Shown piece by piece: positions 8,501-23,500 of a stretch of 32,097 nt of DNA. How positions within the stretch are numbered: position 1 is the stretch's first letter; the number at the start of each line of letters is the position of its first letter. Position numbers and translations under genes: made by a program. This DNA comes from Methanobacteriota archaeon. GTDB taxonomy: Archaea > Thermoplasmatota > Thermoplasmata > SG8-5 > JACRNV01. Under the pieces are notes generated by a model. The model had not been told where the DNA came from. It worked only from the letters and a program-made list of their open reading frames with translations, and did not search any database. Location of the stretch: assembly GCA_016214785.1 (NCBI GenBank), contig JACRNV010000037.1, forward strand, positions 1 to 32,097. The letters run 5' to 3'.

Positions 8501-11500
8501 GGTAGCGAACGCGAAGGCGCTCAACACTGGCAAGGACACACCCGCTATAAACGTCACATGGTCGGTCGGTTCTATGCCGACGGACTTCGTTGTGTATAAA
8601 TCGGACTACAACAGGTGGACACCACCGGGGTTATCAGTCGTCTTCAACTCCTCGCTTGCAGCTACGACAAACACTTACTATCTCGACACCGCCGTCCAAG
8701 TGGGCAAGACATACTGGTACTACATCTGCTCCAGGGACGGCGGCGGCAACGAGGTCGCGAACTCGACTCTGGTGCAGGCGACTGCCCTGGCCGAGCCGAG
8801 CGACCCGCTCAACGTATTCGGCAGGATATTCCACTACCCGTACGTCGACCTCTTCACGAACATCGCGCCAGGCGCGACTGTGACAGTGGAGAACTTCAAC
8901 TTCACAGGGGTGCTGGAGACATGGGCCGGGACGGCCGACGCCGCCGCAAACTACATCATGACCCTCCAGCCGAACAACTACACGGACGGAGGCACCATCT
9001 GGGTGAACGCCAGCATGGGCGACCTCAGAGGATTCAACTGGACAGTCGGCTTGCAGTCCGAGGGCGCGGTCCCGTGCAATGTAGTGCTGATGCCGCCGAA
9101 CGTCACGATAAGCAAGACGGCCACGCCGGACGTTGTCTGGACCGGCAACTTCGTGAACTACACCATATGGGTCAACAACAGCGACTCGTGGAACGCGACC
9201 ATCGTGTGGGTGAACGACACCCTCCCGGACGGCGTCACGTACGTCAGCGACACGAGCGCCACCGCAGTGCCCGGGTGGGCGAGCGCGGTGGCGCCAATCA
9301 CAGCGGGGCAGTTCCACTCATGGGGTTTCAGCGACGTGCAGCCCGGTAACCATTCCTTCGATGTCATGGTCCGAGTAAACACGACCTACGGCAGCGGGGC
9401 TTTGATAGCGAACAACACGACCCTGATGAACATGGCTTCGTGCCACTACGAATCGATGCTAAACGCCTCCCTTTACATACCCGGGAACGACTCTTACGGC
9501 TTCGCTAACATCACGGTTCTGGCTACGACGGCGACGATAGAAAAAGTCGTTGACGCCCTGATAGCCGTCCCTGGCCAGACGCTCACATACACGATATGGC
9601 TCAATGTAAGCGGGATATCGGCCAACGTGTGGATAAACGACACGCTGCCCGTTGGCGTGACATACGGTTCCGATACGGCAAACACCTTGCCCGGATACGT
9701 AAGCACTGTGGTTTCAGGTCTAACATACCGCTACACCTACGCGGCAGTCCCGGCGGGCAACTACTCTTTCAACATTGTTGTCACGGTCAATGCCACGGGT
9801 GTTCCGGACGGAACAATACTCGACAACTGGGCGTTCCTCAACTATACGGACAACGGCGGCAATCTCCTCCCGGCCTCTCAGGACAATGCCACGACCGTGG
9901 TTCAGATGCCGAACGTATCGGTCCAGAAGGTCGTAGACCTCCCGATCGCGTTCACAGGCAACACGCTCACCTATACTATATGGATGAATAACAGCGGCAC
10001 GGGCACGGCCACCCAGGTATGGGTGAACGACACTCTACCCTTTGGTGTGACCTATGTCAGCGACACCAACAGCACCGTTCCTGGCTCCATCTCTTGGTCG
10101 AACATCGGATTGACATGGTACTACGTATTCGTCATCCCGCCGAACACTTCTTATTCGTTCGATGTAATAGTCACTATAAACGCCACAGTGTTGAACGGCA
10201 CAGTCCTCGAGAACTGGGAATGGACCAACTACACCGACGGCTCCAATTCATACGACGGCGGGAGCACGAGCGCAAACACGACCGTCCTCAGCATGCCGTA
10301 CATAGTGCTGACGAAGCTGGTCAACCAGACGGTCTGCTGGTCCCCCGACTTCCTGCAGTACACCATCTGGTTCAACAACACTGGCTCATCTAATGCCGGG
10401 ACGGTCTGGATAAACGACACGCTGCCGGCGGATGTGACGTTCGTGGACGACAGCTCGGCCTCCCTGCCAGAGTTCGTGAGCTTCCTGCAGGTCGGGCAGG
10501 TGCTCTACTACGTCTTCACCGGAGTGGCACCGGGCGCGCACTCGTTCGTCATCAACGTCACGGTCGACCCTGGCCTCCCCGCTGGGACGTGGCTGAACAA
10601 CACCGCCAGCGCAAACTACACCAACGACATCGGGACATTCCAGCTGCCCGAGGTATGGGCCAACGCGTCGACGATGGTCACGAACGTCGCGGTCACGATA
10701 GAGAAAGTAACGGACAGCGCGACGGCGAATCCCGGCGACACCATCGTGTATTGGATATATTTCAACATCACAGGGTCGGAGAACTGCGCGTTCGTGTGGA
10801 TACACGATGTCATACCTGCCGGAACGACATACGCGGCGGACACCGCCAATGCCGTGCCTGGCTGGGCGAACACCGATATAGTGAGCCCTGACCTGTGGTT
10901 CAACTTCACGGGCATGGCGCCGGGCAACTACGCGTTCACTGTGGACGTCACTGTCAACGTGGGAGTGCCTGACGGCACCGTCCTCCGGAACTGGGCATTC
11001 CTGAACTTCACAAACGCGACGGGCGTCCCGATTCCGACGCCTACCCCGGATGATGCGGTCACTGTCGTGACGGCACCTATCATGGTGGTCACGAAGGTGC
11101 CGGACAGCCAGTATGCAGCCCCGGGAGGCACCGCGACCTTCTACATCTGGTTCAACAACACAGGGACGGGCACATCTGCCTGGGTATGGGTAAACGACAC
11201 CCTCCCTGCCGGAACAGCCTATGCCGTAGACAATGCGACCCTTCTTCCAGAGTTCGTCAGCTTTGCTCAGGCCGGGCTGGTGCTTCAGTACACCTTCGCT
11301 GGCGTGGGGCCAGGCGAGCACTCTTTCTACCTCAATGTGACGCTTGCCCCGGGCCTCAACGATACCGAAGTCCTGCGGAACTGGGCATCCCTCAACTACA
11401 CGGACTTCAACGACAACATGCTCCCCCGGTCGTCCGACGACGGCAACATCACCGTGACGGCGCCGATCGTTGGCATCGTGAAGGTGCCGGACGCGCCGAG

Positions 11501-14500
11501 CACGTCCGCCGGGAACCCGATAACGTACACCATCTGGTTTAACAACACAGGCACCGGAATCGCCGGGAACGTGTGGGTGAACGATACGATACCTGTCGGG
11601 ACATCATATGTCAGCGATGATGCTGCCAGCACCCCCGGCTTCGTCAGCACCTGGAACAACGGGGTGACATGGTACTACAACTTCACGAACGTCGCGCCAG
11701 GCAGCTATTCGTTCAACCTGACGGTAGCGACGGGCGCGGGGCTGCCTGACGGGACCCTGCTCACGAACAATGTCACGCTCGAGTATACGGACGTGAACAA
11801 CAACACATGTCCCGGGCGGAGCACCTCCGCGAACACCACCATAGTCAACATCCCGTTGATAATTGTGGCGAAGACAGTGGACAAAGGGACGGCCAACCCC
11901 GGCGAGTTCCTAAACTACACCATCTGGTTCAACAACACAGGGCCGCAGACCGCGTCCCACGTCTGGATAAACGACACGATGCCGGCCAGCACGACCTACA
12001 TAGGCGATACCGCATCAAGCCTCCCAGAGTACGATGCCGTATGGAGCGTCCCGTTGTCCTGGATATTCCTCAACGTCCTGCCGGGCGTCCACTCTTTCAA
12101 CGTTACCGTGCAGATCGGCTCAGGGGTGCCGAGCGGGACGTCCCTCATTAACAACGTCTCCTGTTACTATGCCATCAACGGGACCAGCGGCTATACTCCA
12201 TCGTGGGCCGTAGCCACCACGCTCGTGATAACGCCGAGCATCACGGTCACAAAGGTCGTTGACAATGCCCAGGCGAGGCCGGGCGATTACCTGGTCTACA
12301 CGATAACATTCGACAACATCGGCAACGATATGGCAGAGTGGGTATGGATAAACGATACCCTCGACACTGACGTGACGTACATCTCGGACACGGCGCAGGC
12401 CAGCCCGTATTACTACTCAAACGACACGACCGGCAACCCGCTAAGGTACGTATTCAGGAACGTGCCGGTCGGGGCGCACAGCTTCACCATCACGGTCAGG
12501 ATCAACGATATCGCTGGTGGGTGGGTCGTGAACATGGCCCGCCTCGACTATGCGACCGAGTTCGTCGGCTACAACCAGAGCTCGGCCTGGGCGAGCACAT
12601 CGCTGATAAGGCCCATCGTTTCTATACAAAAGTCCGTGAACCAGACGGTCGCCATGCCTAGTGACTACCTGATGTACACGATATGGGTCAACAACACCGG
12701 CAACGCGACGGCCACGACGGTGTGGGTGAACGACACGCTCCCGGCGGGTACCATCTTTATCAGGGACAATGCGAGCCAGGTTCCATCCTGGTCCCCGCTC
12801 AGCGATAACGCCACGTTCCCGTCGTTGACATATGTCTTTGCGAACGTTCCGGCCGGCGCCGGTTTCTCGTTCGACATCTACGTTCGCATATCAACGACGG
12901 TGGCAAACGGCACTGTTCTCACGAACCGCGCCATATGCGAGTATTCGCCTGCCAATATCATCAGCTGGAGCAATGCGTCTACGCTCGTCCTCCGCCCGTC
13001 CATCGTGGTGGAGAAGTCCGTCGATCCCGGCTTGGTATATCCTGGCGGCTACCTCAACTACACGATATGGTTCAACAACACTGGCGTTGTCAACGTGGCG
13101 TGGGTCTGGCTGAACGACACCCTGCCGCTCAACGCCATTTACATTGGCGACAACAATGCGTCGCTAGTGCCCGGACAGGCAACGTCGTCCACATCGACCC
13201 TCGTCGGGAACCTGTTGCGCTTCGCGATCACCGGCCTTACGCCGGGCGCCCACAGCATCACGATATTGATGATGGCGCTGCCCACCCTTCTGCCCGGCGA
13301 CATTGTGACCAACACTGTAATCTGTGAGTACCAGCAGGCCAACGGCCTTCCCTACCAGCCCACGACGGCAACTGCGACTGCGATAGTGCTGGCGGGGCCG
13401 TCAATCGTCGTCGGCAAGCTCGTCTCCCCGTCGCAGGTGCTCCCTGGCGATATACTAGTGTACCAGATATCATTCGACAACAACGGCGGGCAGGTCGCAA
13501 GCTTCGTGTGGATAAACGACACGCTGCCGACCAATGTGCAGTACCTGAACGACACGAACGCCTCCGTCACAGGGGTCGGTCCAGGAACGATCCCGTCGCT
13601 CATCGGCAACTCACTCAGGTGGGTCTTCAATACCGTCCAGCCAGGGCCGCACTCCTTCTTCGTCTTCATGCTCGTCAACAACACGACGATGGGCACGCTC
13701 ATTTCCAACTACGTGGACTGCAACTACACGTCTTCGACCAACGTCCCCGGTCCCGCAACCCATGCATGGGCCAACGCGACTGTCGCGAGGCCAATGATCG
13801 ACGTCGACAAGACCGTGAGCAGGGACGTCGCCTCGCCGGGAGACCTGCTTACTTACACGATATACTTCAACAACACTGGGAACGCCGCCGCGGTCGTGAA
13901 CATCACCGACACGCTTGCAGCCGGCGTCATCTATCAGAGCGACAGCGCAAGCACGCTTCCAGAATTTGCCAGCTGGGGCAGGAGCGGGCAGCTCCTCTGG
14001 TACAATTTTACCAACGTTATGCAGGGTCAGCACTCCTTCACGATAATGGTGAGAATTGATGCGAACCAGACGTCCGGCACTGTCCTGCTGAACCTCGCCG
14101 AGCTGGTCTACTCGGTAACCAACTACACCTTCTCCGGTTCCAACGCCACCGCGCAGACCATAGTCAGCAGCCTTGTCGTGGTCAAGGTGGGCGCGCAGCC
14201 GTCCATCGGCCCAGGCCAGCTCCTGAACTTCACGATATGGTTCAACAACACCGCGAACTTCACGGCGGCGTATGTGTGGATCAACGACACTCTGCCGGCG
14301 GGCACGACGTTCTCCAGCGACACGGCGGGCTCGCTCGGCTTCAACTTCACGAGGGCCTTCGGCGCCGGGACGGTCATGTACACATTCAGGAACGTGACGC
14401 CGGGCGCGAACTCCTTCGTCATTACCGTCCTCGTGGACTCCGACGTCGCGCCAGGCACTTGGCTCAACAACACCGCCGCAATGAACTACACCGACGCCTT

Positions 14501-17500
14501 TGGCAACATATTGCCGGGCTCCAACAGCGTTGCGCCGGTCATGGTGGACGCGCCGATAATATCGCTCGCGAAGACGGTTGACATGGCAGTCGCCAACCCC
14601 GGCGACACACTGACCTACACGATATGGTTCAACAACACCGGGACTATCCCGGCCAGGCACGTCTGGGTCAACGACAGCCTGCCGGCGGGCGTCATCGTGC
14701 TGTTCTCCTCGTTCGACCCGTCGCTCACCATCGGAGGGATTGTCAACTTCACGCTGGACGTCTTCTATGCGTGGCACTTCGAGAATGTATCCGTGGGCAG
14801 CCACTGGATCGTATTACAGGTCCAGATTGGCAATGGCGTCGCCGACGGCACGGTCCTGACGAACAACGCCTACTGCACTTACCAGGACGCGTACGGCAAC
14901 CGATGGGGCCCGTTGAACTCATCGGCGCAGACGCTCGTCCTCAGGCCGGTCATGTCCATCGGCAAGGAAGGCCCGTCCAGCGCCAGGCCTGGCGACCAGA
15001 TTAGGTACTGGATTAACTTCACGAACTCCGGCTCGGGCGTTGCTTCGGATGTTTGGATAAACGACACCCTCCCAACCTGGCTTAGCTGGGTGGCGGACAA
15101 CGCCAACACGATCCCTGAGTTCGTGAGCAGGAACATCATCGGCGGGCAGACAATGCAGTTCCACTTCGCCAACGTCGGCACGGGCACATATCCCTTCTGG
15201 ATAATCGTCCAGGTGGGCACGGGTGCGCCATCCACGGAGCTCACGAACTACGCCTTCATGAACTACAGCGCGCAGAACGGGATGACATGGGAGGCATGGG
15301 CTTCGGCGACGATGAACATCGTGCGCCCGCAGATATCGGTCGCGAAGACGGTGAATCTCGCGGAGGCCTACCCGGGGAGCGTCCTTGTCTATACCATCTA
15401 CTATAACAACACCGGCACGTCCGTAGCGGACATCGTCGAGATAGAGGACGTCCTCCCTGCCGGAGTGCAGTACATCAGCGACACTTCGGGCTTCGCCCCG
15501 GTCTTCGACGGCCTCTTCACATACACGTGGACATTCAATAACGTGTCGGTGGGGGCGCACAGCTTTTCCATCACGGTTCGCGTGGACAGCACGCTCCCGA
15601 ACTGCATGAACCTCGTGAACAACGTAAACCTGAGGTACTGGATCATCACGAACATCGGCACGCAGACGGAGTTCCAGCCGTCGAGCGCGAACGCCACCAC
15701 TCACATCAACCGCCCGAACATCCGTGTGCAAAAAATCGTCGACCTGCCGGTGGCCGCCCCTGGCTTCTTCCTCAACTATACTATCTGGTTCAACAACTCG
15801 TCGCCGAACCCAGCGGCATGGGTATGGCTGAACGACACACTACCGGTCGGAGTCACATACATTTCCAACGATGCGGCCTCAGTGGCTGGTGCGACATTCA
15901 TAGGCATGGTCCCAGCGGGGCTGACCCTTCAGTTCACTTTCCAAAACGTCGCGCAGGGCATCCATGTCTTCAACATCACCGTGCAGGTGAACGTTTCTAC
16001 GTCCCCCGGTTCCGTGCTGGTCAACACCGCTGACCTCGATTACGCCGCCCAGAGTGGCCTCATCCTCGAGCACTCCCAGGCGACGGCGCAGACGATTGTC
16101 TCGACCATGGGCATAATAAAAGACGTCGATGCAAATATCACCGTGCAGGGCAGCCTCCTGACATACACGATCAGATTCGAGAACACCGCATCTGCCAACG
16201 CCAGCTTCGTGTGGATAAACGATACGCTTCCCGCTGGTGTGACATATGTTTCCAACACATCTGCCGCCCTTATACCTTATTATCTTTTCTCATATCAGAT
16301 AGGCAATATCCTTTACTTCATATTCAATAACGTGCCGCAGGGCCTCTACACATTCACGATAGTCGTGCAGGTCAACATGACGACCCTCCCCGGGACGTGG
16401 CTGAACAACACCGCGCACCTCGATTATGCTAACGAGCAGGGCGGCACGATGATAGGGTCCGAAGACTACGCCTCCACGAAGGTCGCAGAGGCGATCATTC
16501 AGGTGCAGAAGACCGTTTCAACCAACCCTGTGTATCCCGGCCAATCCTACACTTATACTATATGGTTCAATGTCTCGGGCGAAACCGATGCAACCGCTGT
16601 CACGATAATGGACACTCTGCCAGCCGGAGTGATCACCACGGGCAATACCGCCGCATCGAATGCCACGCACACACTGGTCGGGACGGGCGTCAGCGGCCAG
16701 TTCCTGTGGTTCAACTTCACAGGGGTCCAGCCTGGAGTGCATTTCTTCACGATAACCGTCCAGGCCGCCATGGCTTCCGACAATCTCATCCTCATCAACC
16801 AGGTTCAGCTCAACTACATGACGGGGACGTTCGCCAACCCGACATCCTACGCATGGGCCAACACTACGCTAGTCAGGCCCAACGTCGTGGTCATGAAGGA
16901 CCCGCCGACGCAATCGGCGTCGATAGGCGACATCGTGGTCTTCACAATCACAATCACCAACACAGGTAACGGCACGGCCTCCTATATCTGGATGAACGAC
17001 ACTCTACCGGCGGGGTTGATTTACGTGGCTGACACGGCCTCGTCGGTAGCTCCATACTTTGCCAGCAACTGGACTAGCGGGCAGAACCTCTACTTCAACT
17101 TTACGAACGCACCATGGCCAGGAGGCGTCTCGCGCACATTCACGATAACCGCTCGTGTCACACCTGGCGTGTCGAACGGCTCGGTCCTGACGAACTCCAT
17201 AGTCGGCGATTACACGGCCTACGACTGGAACTACTCGGCCGTCAGCGACGAGGCCCTGGTCCTGGTACTTCTGCCCAACATCACCGTTGCCAAGAGCGTG
17301 GACAGGGGCGTCGTGAGCCCAGGAGACTTCCTGACGTACACGGTCTCGTTCAACAACGTGGGCGCATGGCCTGCCGGAATGGTCTGGATAAACGACACGC
17401 TACCCGCCGGAGTGAACTACTGGGGGGACACCGCCTCCGCGCTGCCGGAGTTCGTTAGCCTGGCGATAGCAGGCCAGACTCTCTCGTACGTCTTCTCGGG

Positions 17501-20500
17501 CGTGGCGCCGGGCCAGCATTCGTTCCAGATAACTGTCTACGTGCCGCCGGCAACGGCGAATGGCACGGTGCTCGACAACTGGGCGTTCCTGAACTACACG
17601 ACGACGGGCGACTACGTCATGCCGTCGTCGCAGGACGATGCGGTAACACTGGTCTCGGTCATGGCGGTCGTCAAGGCCGCCAGCGACCTGGTTGTGCGCG
17701 CGAACCGCCTCCTCAACTACACGATATGGTTCAACAACACTGCAAACTACACCATTTCCTTCGCGTGGGTCAACGATACCATGCCTGCCGGCGTGAATTA
17801 CATGGCGGACACGGCCTCGGCGGATGCGTCCTTCGCAGGGATGTGGTTCAACGGCACCACGCTGTGCTTCAACTTCACGAACGTGACGCCTGGGGCGCAC
17901 TCGTTCATGATAACCGTTCTGGTGAACGGTTCGGCCGTCGTGCCGGGCCAGCTGATATCCAACTACGTGCACCTGAACTTCACGGACAACCTCGGGTACG
18001 ACATGCTCGGCTCCGAGGACTGGGCGAACAGCACGGTCGCAAGGCCGACGCTCACGCTGGAGAAGTCCTCTGACAGGTATGATTACTATCCGGGCGACGT
18101 CGCGCGCTTCTACGTCTGGGTCAACAACACAGGCGACGACGCGACCGGTCTGATATGGGTCAACGATACGCTCCCGGCCGGCCTGACGTTCGTGGGGCAC
18201 AACGCCAACACGCTCCCCGAGTACGTCGGCAGCTCTGTCGTCGGCAACGTCGTGCGCGTCATATTCGTCGGCCTGGAGCCGGGCGCGGGCCTGGTCTTCT
18301 GGATCGACGCCTCGATAGCCACGACAATAGCGGATAACACGCCCCTTACCAACTGGGCGTTCTGCGACTACACAGCGCCGGGAGGCTACAAGATGCCCGA
18401 CCAGCCGAGCGACGACGCAACGATACGCGTGATCAGGCCCATCGTTACAGTCCAGAAGGCCGTGGACATGTCCCAGGCTTACCACGGCGACCTCCTGACC
18501 TACACGATATGGTTCAACAACACGGGGAGCGCCGCTGCTGGAAGCCTGTGGATTAATGACACGCTGCCTGCATATGCGATATTCGTTAGCTCTATCCCGC
18601 CTGCCCTATATAACTCCACCACGCACGTTTGCTCCTGGTTCTTTGGGGGAGTGCCTCCGCTCTCGTCAAACTTCATCCAGGTCACGGTCATGGTCAACAC
18701 GACAACGCCTATACCGTCTTGGCTGAACAACAGCGCGACGTGGGCGTACACCTCGCCGAACGGCATAGACCCGGGCGCGGGGACGCAGACGAGCAATAAT
18801 GTCACCACGCTCATCGCAGGCCCAACTGTGGCCGTGCAGAAGACCGTTGACGCTGCGACGGCGCAGCCCGGCCAGACCCTTACTTACACGATTTACTTCG
18901 ACAACACAGGGAACGCACCGGCGGCGATGGTCTGGATAAACGACACCCTGCCGTTCGAGGTCACATACCAGTCGCACGACGCTGGGGCTTCGGCGTCCAC
19001 CGCGCCGTACTTCCTCGGACCCATGACGATCATCGGGCAGGTCCTCTACTTCCGCTTCCAGAACGTCCCCGTTGGAACGCACATGTTCAACATCACCGTG
19101 ACTGTCAACCTGAACGTTCAGAACGGCACGTGGGTGAACAACACGGTCACTTGCGACTACATCGCGCCGAATGGCTACCACTACGACAGGACGAGCGCCA
19201 ACGCGAGCACGATGATATACAGGCCAGCGGTCGCATTGCAGAAAAATGTCATGCCCACCAGTGCCACCATCTACGACAATCTCACGTACATGATATACTT
19301 CAACAACACCGGTCCAGTGCCAGCCGCGTTCCTTTGGCTTAATGACACGTTGCCCCTTGGGGTTGCGAACGTGACCACAACGGCAGCCTCCAACGCCACG
19401 CATACTCTCGTGAGCTGGGGCATAAGCGGCCGTTACCTCTGGTTCAACTTCAGCAACGTCCAGCCTGGCAACCACTGGTTCACGATAAATGCGAATGTCA
19501 GTTACAGTACCCTCACTGATTTCCAGCTCCTCAACAACGCCACGTGCGACGTTTCCACGGGCTACGCGACGATAGACCACTTGGAGGCTTCCGCGAACGC
19601 CACAATCAGGCGCCCGTGGATAGTCGTCTCGAAGACCGGCCCTGCCATTGCGGGCCCGGGCTCAACGGTGCAGTTCACGATTTGGTTCAACAACCTGGGC
19701 CAGAGCGCATCCGCCTACGTCTGGATAAACGACACCATCGACCCCTGGATGGCCTATGCCAGCGACTCCAACTCGACCGTTACAGGCGCGACGTTCGGCG
19801 GCATGGCAATAGTCGGCAGCACGCTCCAGTACCTGTTCACGAACGTGCAGCCAGGGCCACACTCCTTCGTGATAAACGTAACCATCAACGCGACCGTCCA
19901 AGACGGTACAGTCATGTGGAATAACGTGACATTGGACTACACCACCTGGAGCTGGCAGGCCAACAGGACGCTGGAGCAGACAGAGTCCAACCTGCCGGTG
20001 ACGGCGACGGGCGTGAACATGACCGTGCAGAAGGACGCAAGCGCGCAGTGGGCCACGCCCGGCGACACAGTGACATACACGGTGACATTCATGAACCTCG
20101 GCACGGAGAGCGCTGCCTTCGTATGGATCAATGACACGCTGCCGCCTGGAGTCTCATATCTGGGCAACACCTCGAATCTGGTCCCAGGTTACGTCAGCAG
20201 CGGCGTCAGCGGCCAGTCCCTGTGGTTCAACTTCACGGGCGTATCGCCGCTTCCGGGCGTCTACTCGTTCACGATAACCGTGCGGGTGAACAACGGCACC
20301 ACCGACGGAACAATTTTGGACAATTGGGCATTTATGAACTACACAGACGCAGGCGGCAACCCGAGGGCCGGGCGCATGGACAACGCAAGCGTCGAGGTCA
20401 GGGCGCCGGTCATTGTAGTCGAGAAGACCGTGAGCGCCGCTACGGCATACGCGGGCGACACCCTCGTCTACACCATATGGTTCAACAACACCGGCTCCGG

Positions 20501-23500
20501 CGTCGCAAACTTCGTCTGGGTCAACGACACGCTGCCTGCCGATACAGCATATATAAGCGATACAGCCGCGCTCCTGCCTTGGTTCAGCGCGTTCGCGTCC
20601 AACAGCACCACTCTGATATACACGTTCGTGAATGTTCCGACGGGCGCACACTCTTTCACCATTACAATCGATACCAACGCGACGATATCTAATGGCACCG
20701 TGCTGACCAACTGGGTCTGGGCCAACTACACGGACCTGAACGACAACTGGTACGATGGCGGCTCGGACAGCGCGGACACTATCATCCTCAACCTGCCGCT
20801 CATCGCCGTCCAGAAGACGGTCAACCAGAGCTTCGTCTGGTCGCCGGACTGGCTTCAGTACACCATCTGGTTCAACAACACTGGCTCATCTAATGCCGGG
20901 ACGGTCTGGATAAACGACACGCTGCCGGCGGATGTGACGTTCGTGGACGACAGCTCGGCCTCCCTGCCGGAGTTCGTGAGCTTCCTGCAGATCGGGCAGG
21001 TGCTCTACTACGTCTTCACCGGAGTGGCACCGGGCGCGCACTCGTTCGTCATCAACGTCACGGTCGACCCTGGCCTCCCCGCTGGGACGTGGCTGAACAA
21101 CACCGCCCACCTCGATTACACCGATGCCAGCGACACGATACACCTGCCTGAGTCATGGGCGAATGCGTCATCCATCGTCACAGCGGTCTGGACCGGGGTC
21201 ATCAAGGTGGTCTCGGACGACGTAACCGACCCCGGCGACACATTGACCTACACGATATGGTTCAACGTGACGGGCAGCGAGAACGCAGCCTACGTCAACG
21301 TCACCGACGTCCTGCCTACTGGTGTGACCTACGTCGGCGACAACGCATCGGCATGGGCCGAATTCGGCGGTCCGGCCTGGTTCGACGGGACTGCATGGCA
21401 CTTCAACTTCACCAACGTCGCGCCCGGCGGCAATTACAGCTTCACCATAACGGTGACTGTCAACGCTGGCCTGGCCAACGGGACGCTCCTGGACAACTGG
21501 GCGTACCTCAACTTCACCAACGCCGCGGGCACTCCGATGCTGCCGACCCAGGACAACGCCGCGACCATTGTCATCGCGCCGATAACGAGCATATCGAAGG
21601 CGCCCGACCTCCAGTACGCGGACCCTGGCGACCTGGTGACATTCACGATATGGGTCAACAACACCGGCGGAGGCATCGCGGGCTTAGTGTGGGTCAACGA
21701 CACGGTCCCTGCATGGATGACATACGTGAGCAACACATCCCTGCTCGTCCCATGGCTATCGGGCTCATGGAATGACAGCGCGACATGGTACTTCACCTTC
21801 GCGAACGTCCCCCCCGGCTCGTTCTCGTTCACTATAACATTCAGGGTAAACGCGGGCGTCGCGGACGGAACTGCGATAGTCAACACAGCGAACCTGACTT
21901 ACACGGACGCGAACTCCAACCGCATCGGAAGCGTCTCCGACTCCGCCACCGTCGTAATCACAGCGCCCGTCACGTACGTCTACAAGACCGCGCAGCCCGT
22001 ACTCGTCTTCCCGGCGGACTTCGTGAACTATTCAGTGGTATTCCAGAACGCAGGCTCGGGAATCGCGGCGTTCATCTGGCTCAACGACACGCTCCCGGTC
22101 GGCGTGACATACGTAAGCGACACCGCGGGCACAGTCTTTGGATTCGTATCCATGACTATGACGGGAAGGGCCCTCCGTTACCTGTTCCAGAACGTGCCCA
22201 GCGGCTTCTACACCTTCAATATAACCGTGCGCGTGAACGCCACGGTCCCCGACAGGGCGAATCTGACGAACCGCGCATGGATGAACAGCACGGACGCAAA
22301 CGGCAACCTGCTCCCGCAACGTTCTGCCAGCGCGACGGTATGGGTGATGGCGCCGAGCATCACCGTAGTGAAGACCGTGTCGGACGCCACAGTCTACCCG
22401 AGCGCGACCATCGTCTATACGATATACTTCGACAACACCGGTTCGGGGAACGCCACGTGGGTAAACATCACAGATATACTGCCCATTACAGGGCTGGACC
22501 TTCTGAGCGTCGTACATGACGCCAACACCGCGCCGACATCCGCCCCATACTTTATCAGCGCGACCGGAGGCGCTGGTACGAACATCTTCTACTTCACCTT
22601 CATGAACGTTACGCCGGGCCCGCACAGCTTCACGATCACCGTGCAGGTCTCCGCCAATGCGCCCAACGGCGCATACCTCGTTAACTTAGTCAGGTGCAGC
22701 TTCGCAAGCGTCGCGAATTACCCCCCTTCGCAGGCATGGGCCAACACGACGGTCATAAGGCCCGTCGTTACTGTTGGAAAGTCTGTAAGCCAGTACATCA
22801 GCTCCCCCGGAGACGTCCTGACATATTTCATCTGGATAAACAACACGGGCGCTCCTGCTCCGAACCTGCAGTTCACGGACACACTACCTCCCGGATTAAC
22901 ATACCTTTCGAACAGCTCGGCTGGAATGGCCGGATACGTCAATTCCAGCATGGCTGGTCAAACGCTGTTCATCTTCTTCCAGGGTCTGTCCACAGGGGTG
23001 CACTTCTTCACCATAGTCGTCCAGGTCGACGACCCGACTATCGGTGGTCCCAATCCCTTCGCGCTTTATAACGAAGCATCGATCAATTATACCATCCCCA
23101 CGGGCCTTTGGTGGACTGCTACCGCCTCCGTGCTGTCCTGGGTCAGATACCCGGTCATAGATGTCACCAAAGTCGTCGACAAGGCCGACGCCTACCCGAA
23201 CGAGGTACTGCGCTACACGATACAGGTAACGAACTCCGGCTCGGCCGCGTCGCCGGTCGTGAGGATAATCGACACCATGCCGGCGAACGCGCGCTACCTG
23301 ACGAGCACCATTGGCGCCCCATCCATATCAGGGAACATCTACACCTGGACGGTCTACAACCTGGCGCCTTACTCCACCATCACATTCTCCTTCTGGGTGC
23401 AGGTCGATATAAATGCGGGGACTGGCGCAAACCCCAGCAACTATTTCGTCGTTAACTCGGTCAAGTGCAATTACACTTACCAGAATGGCAGGTTCTCCCC

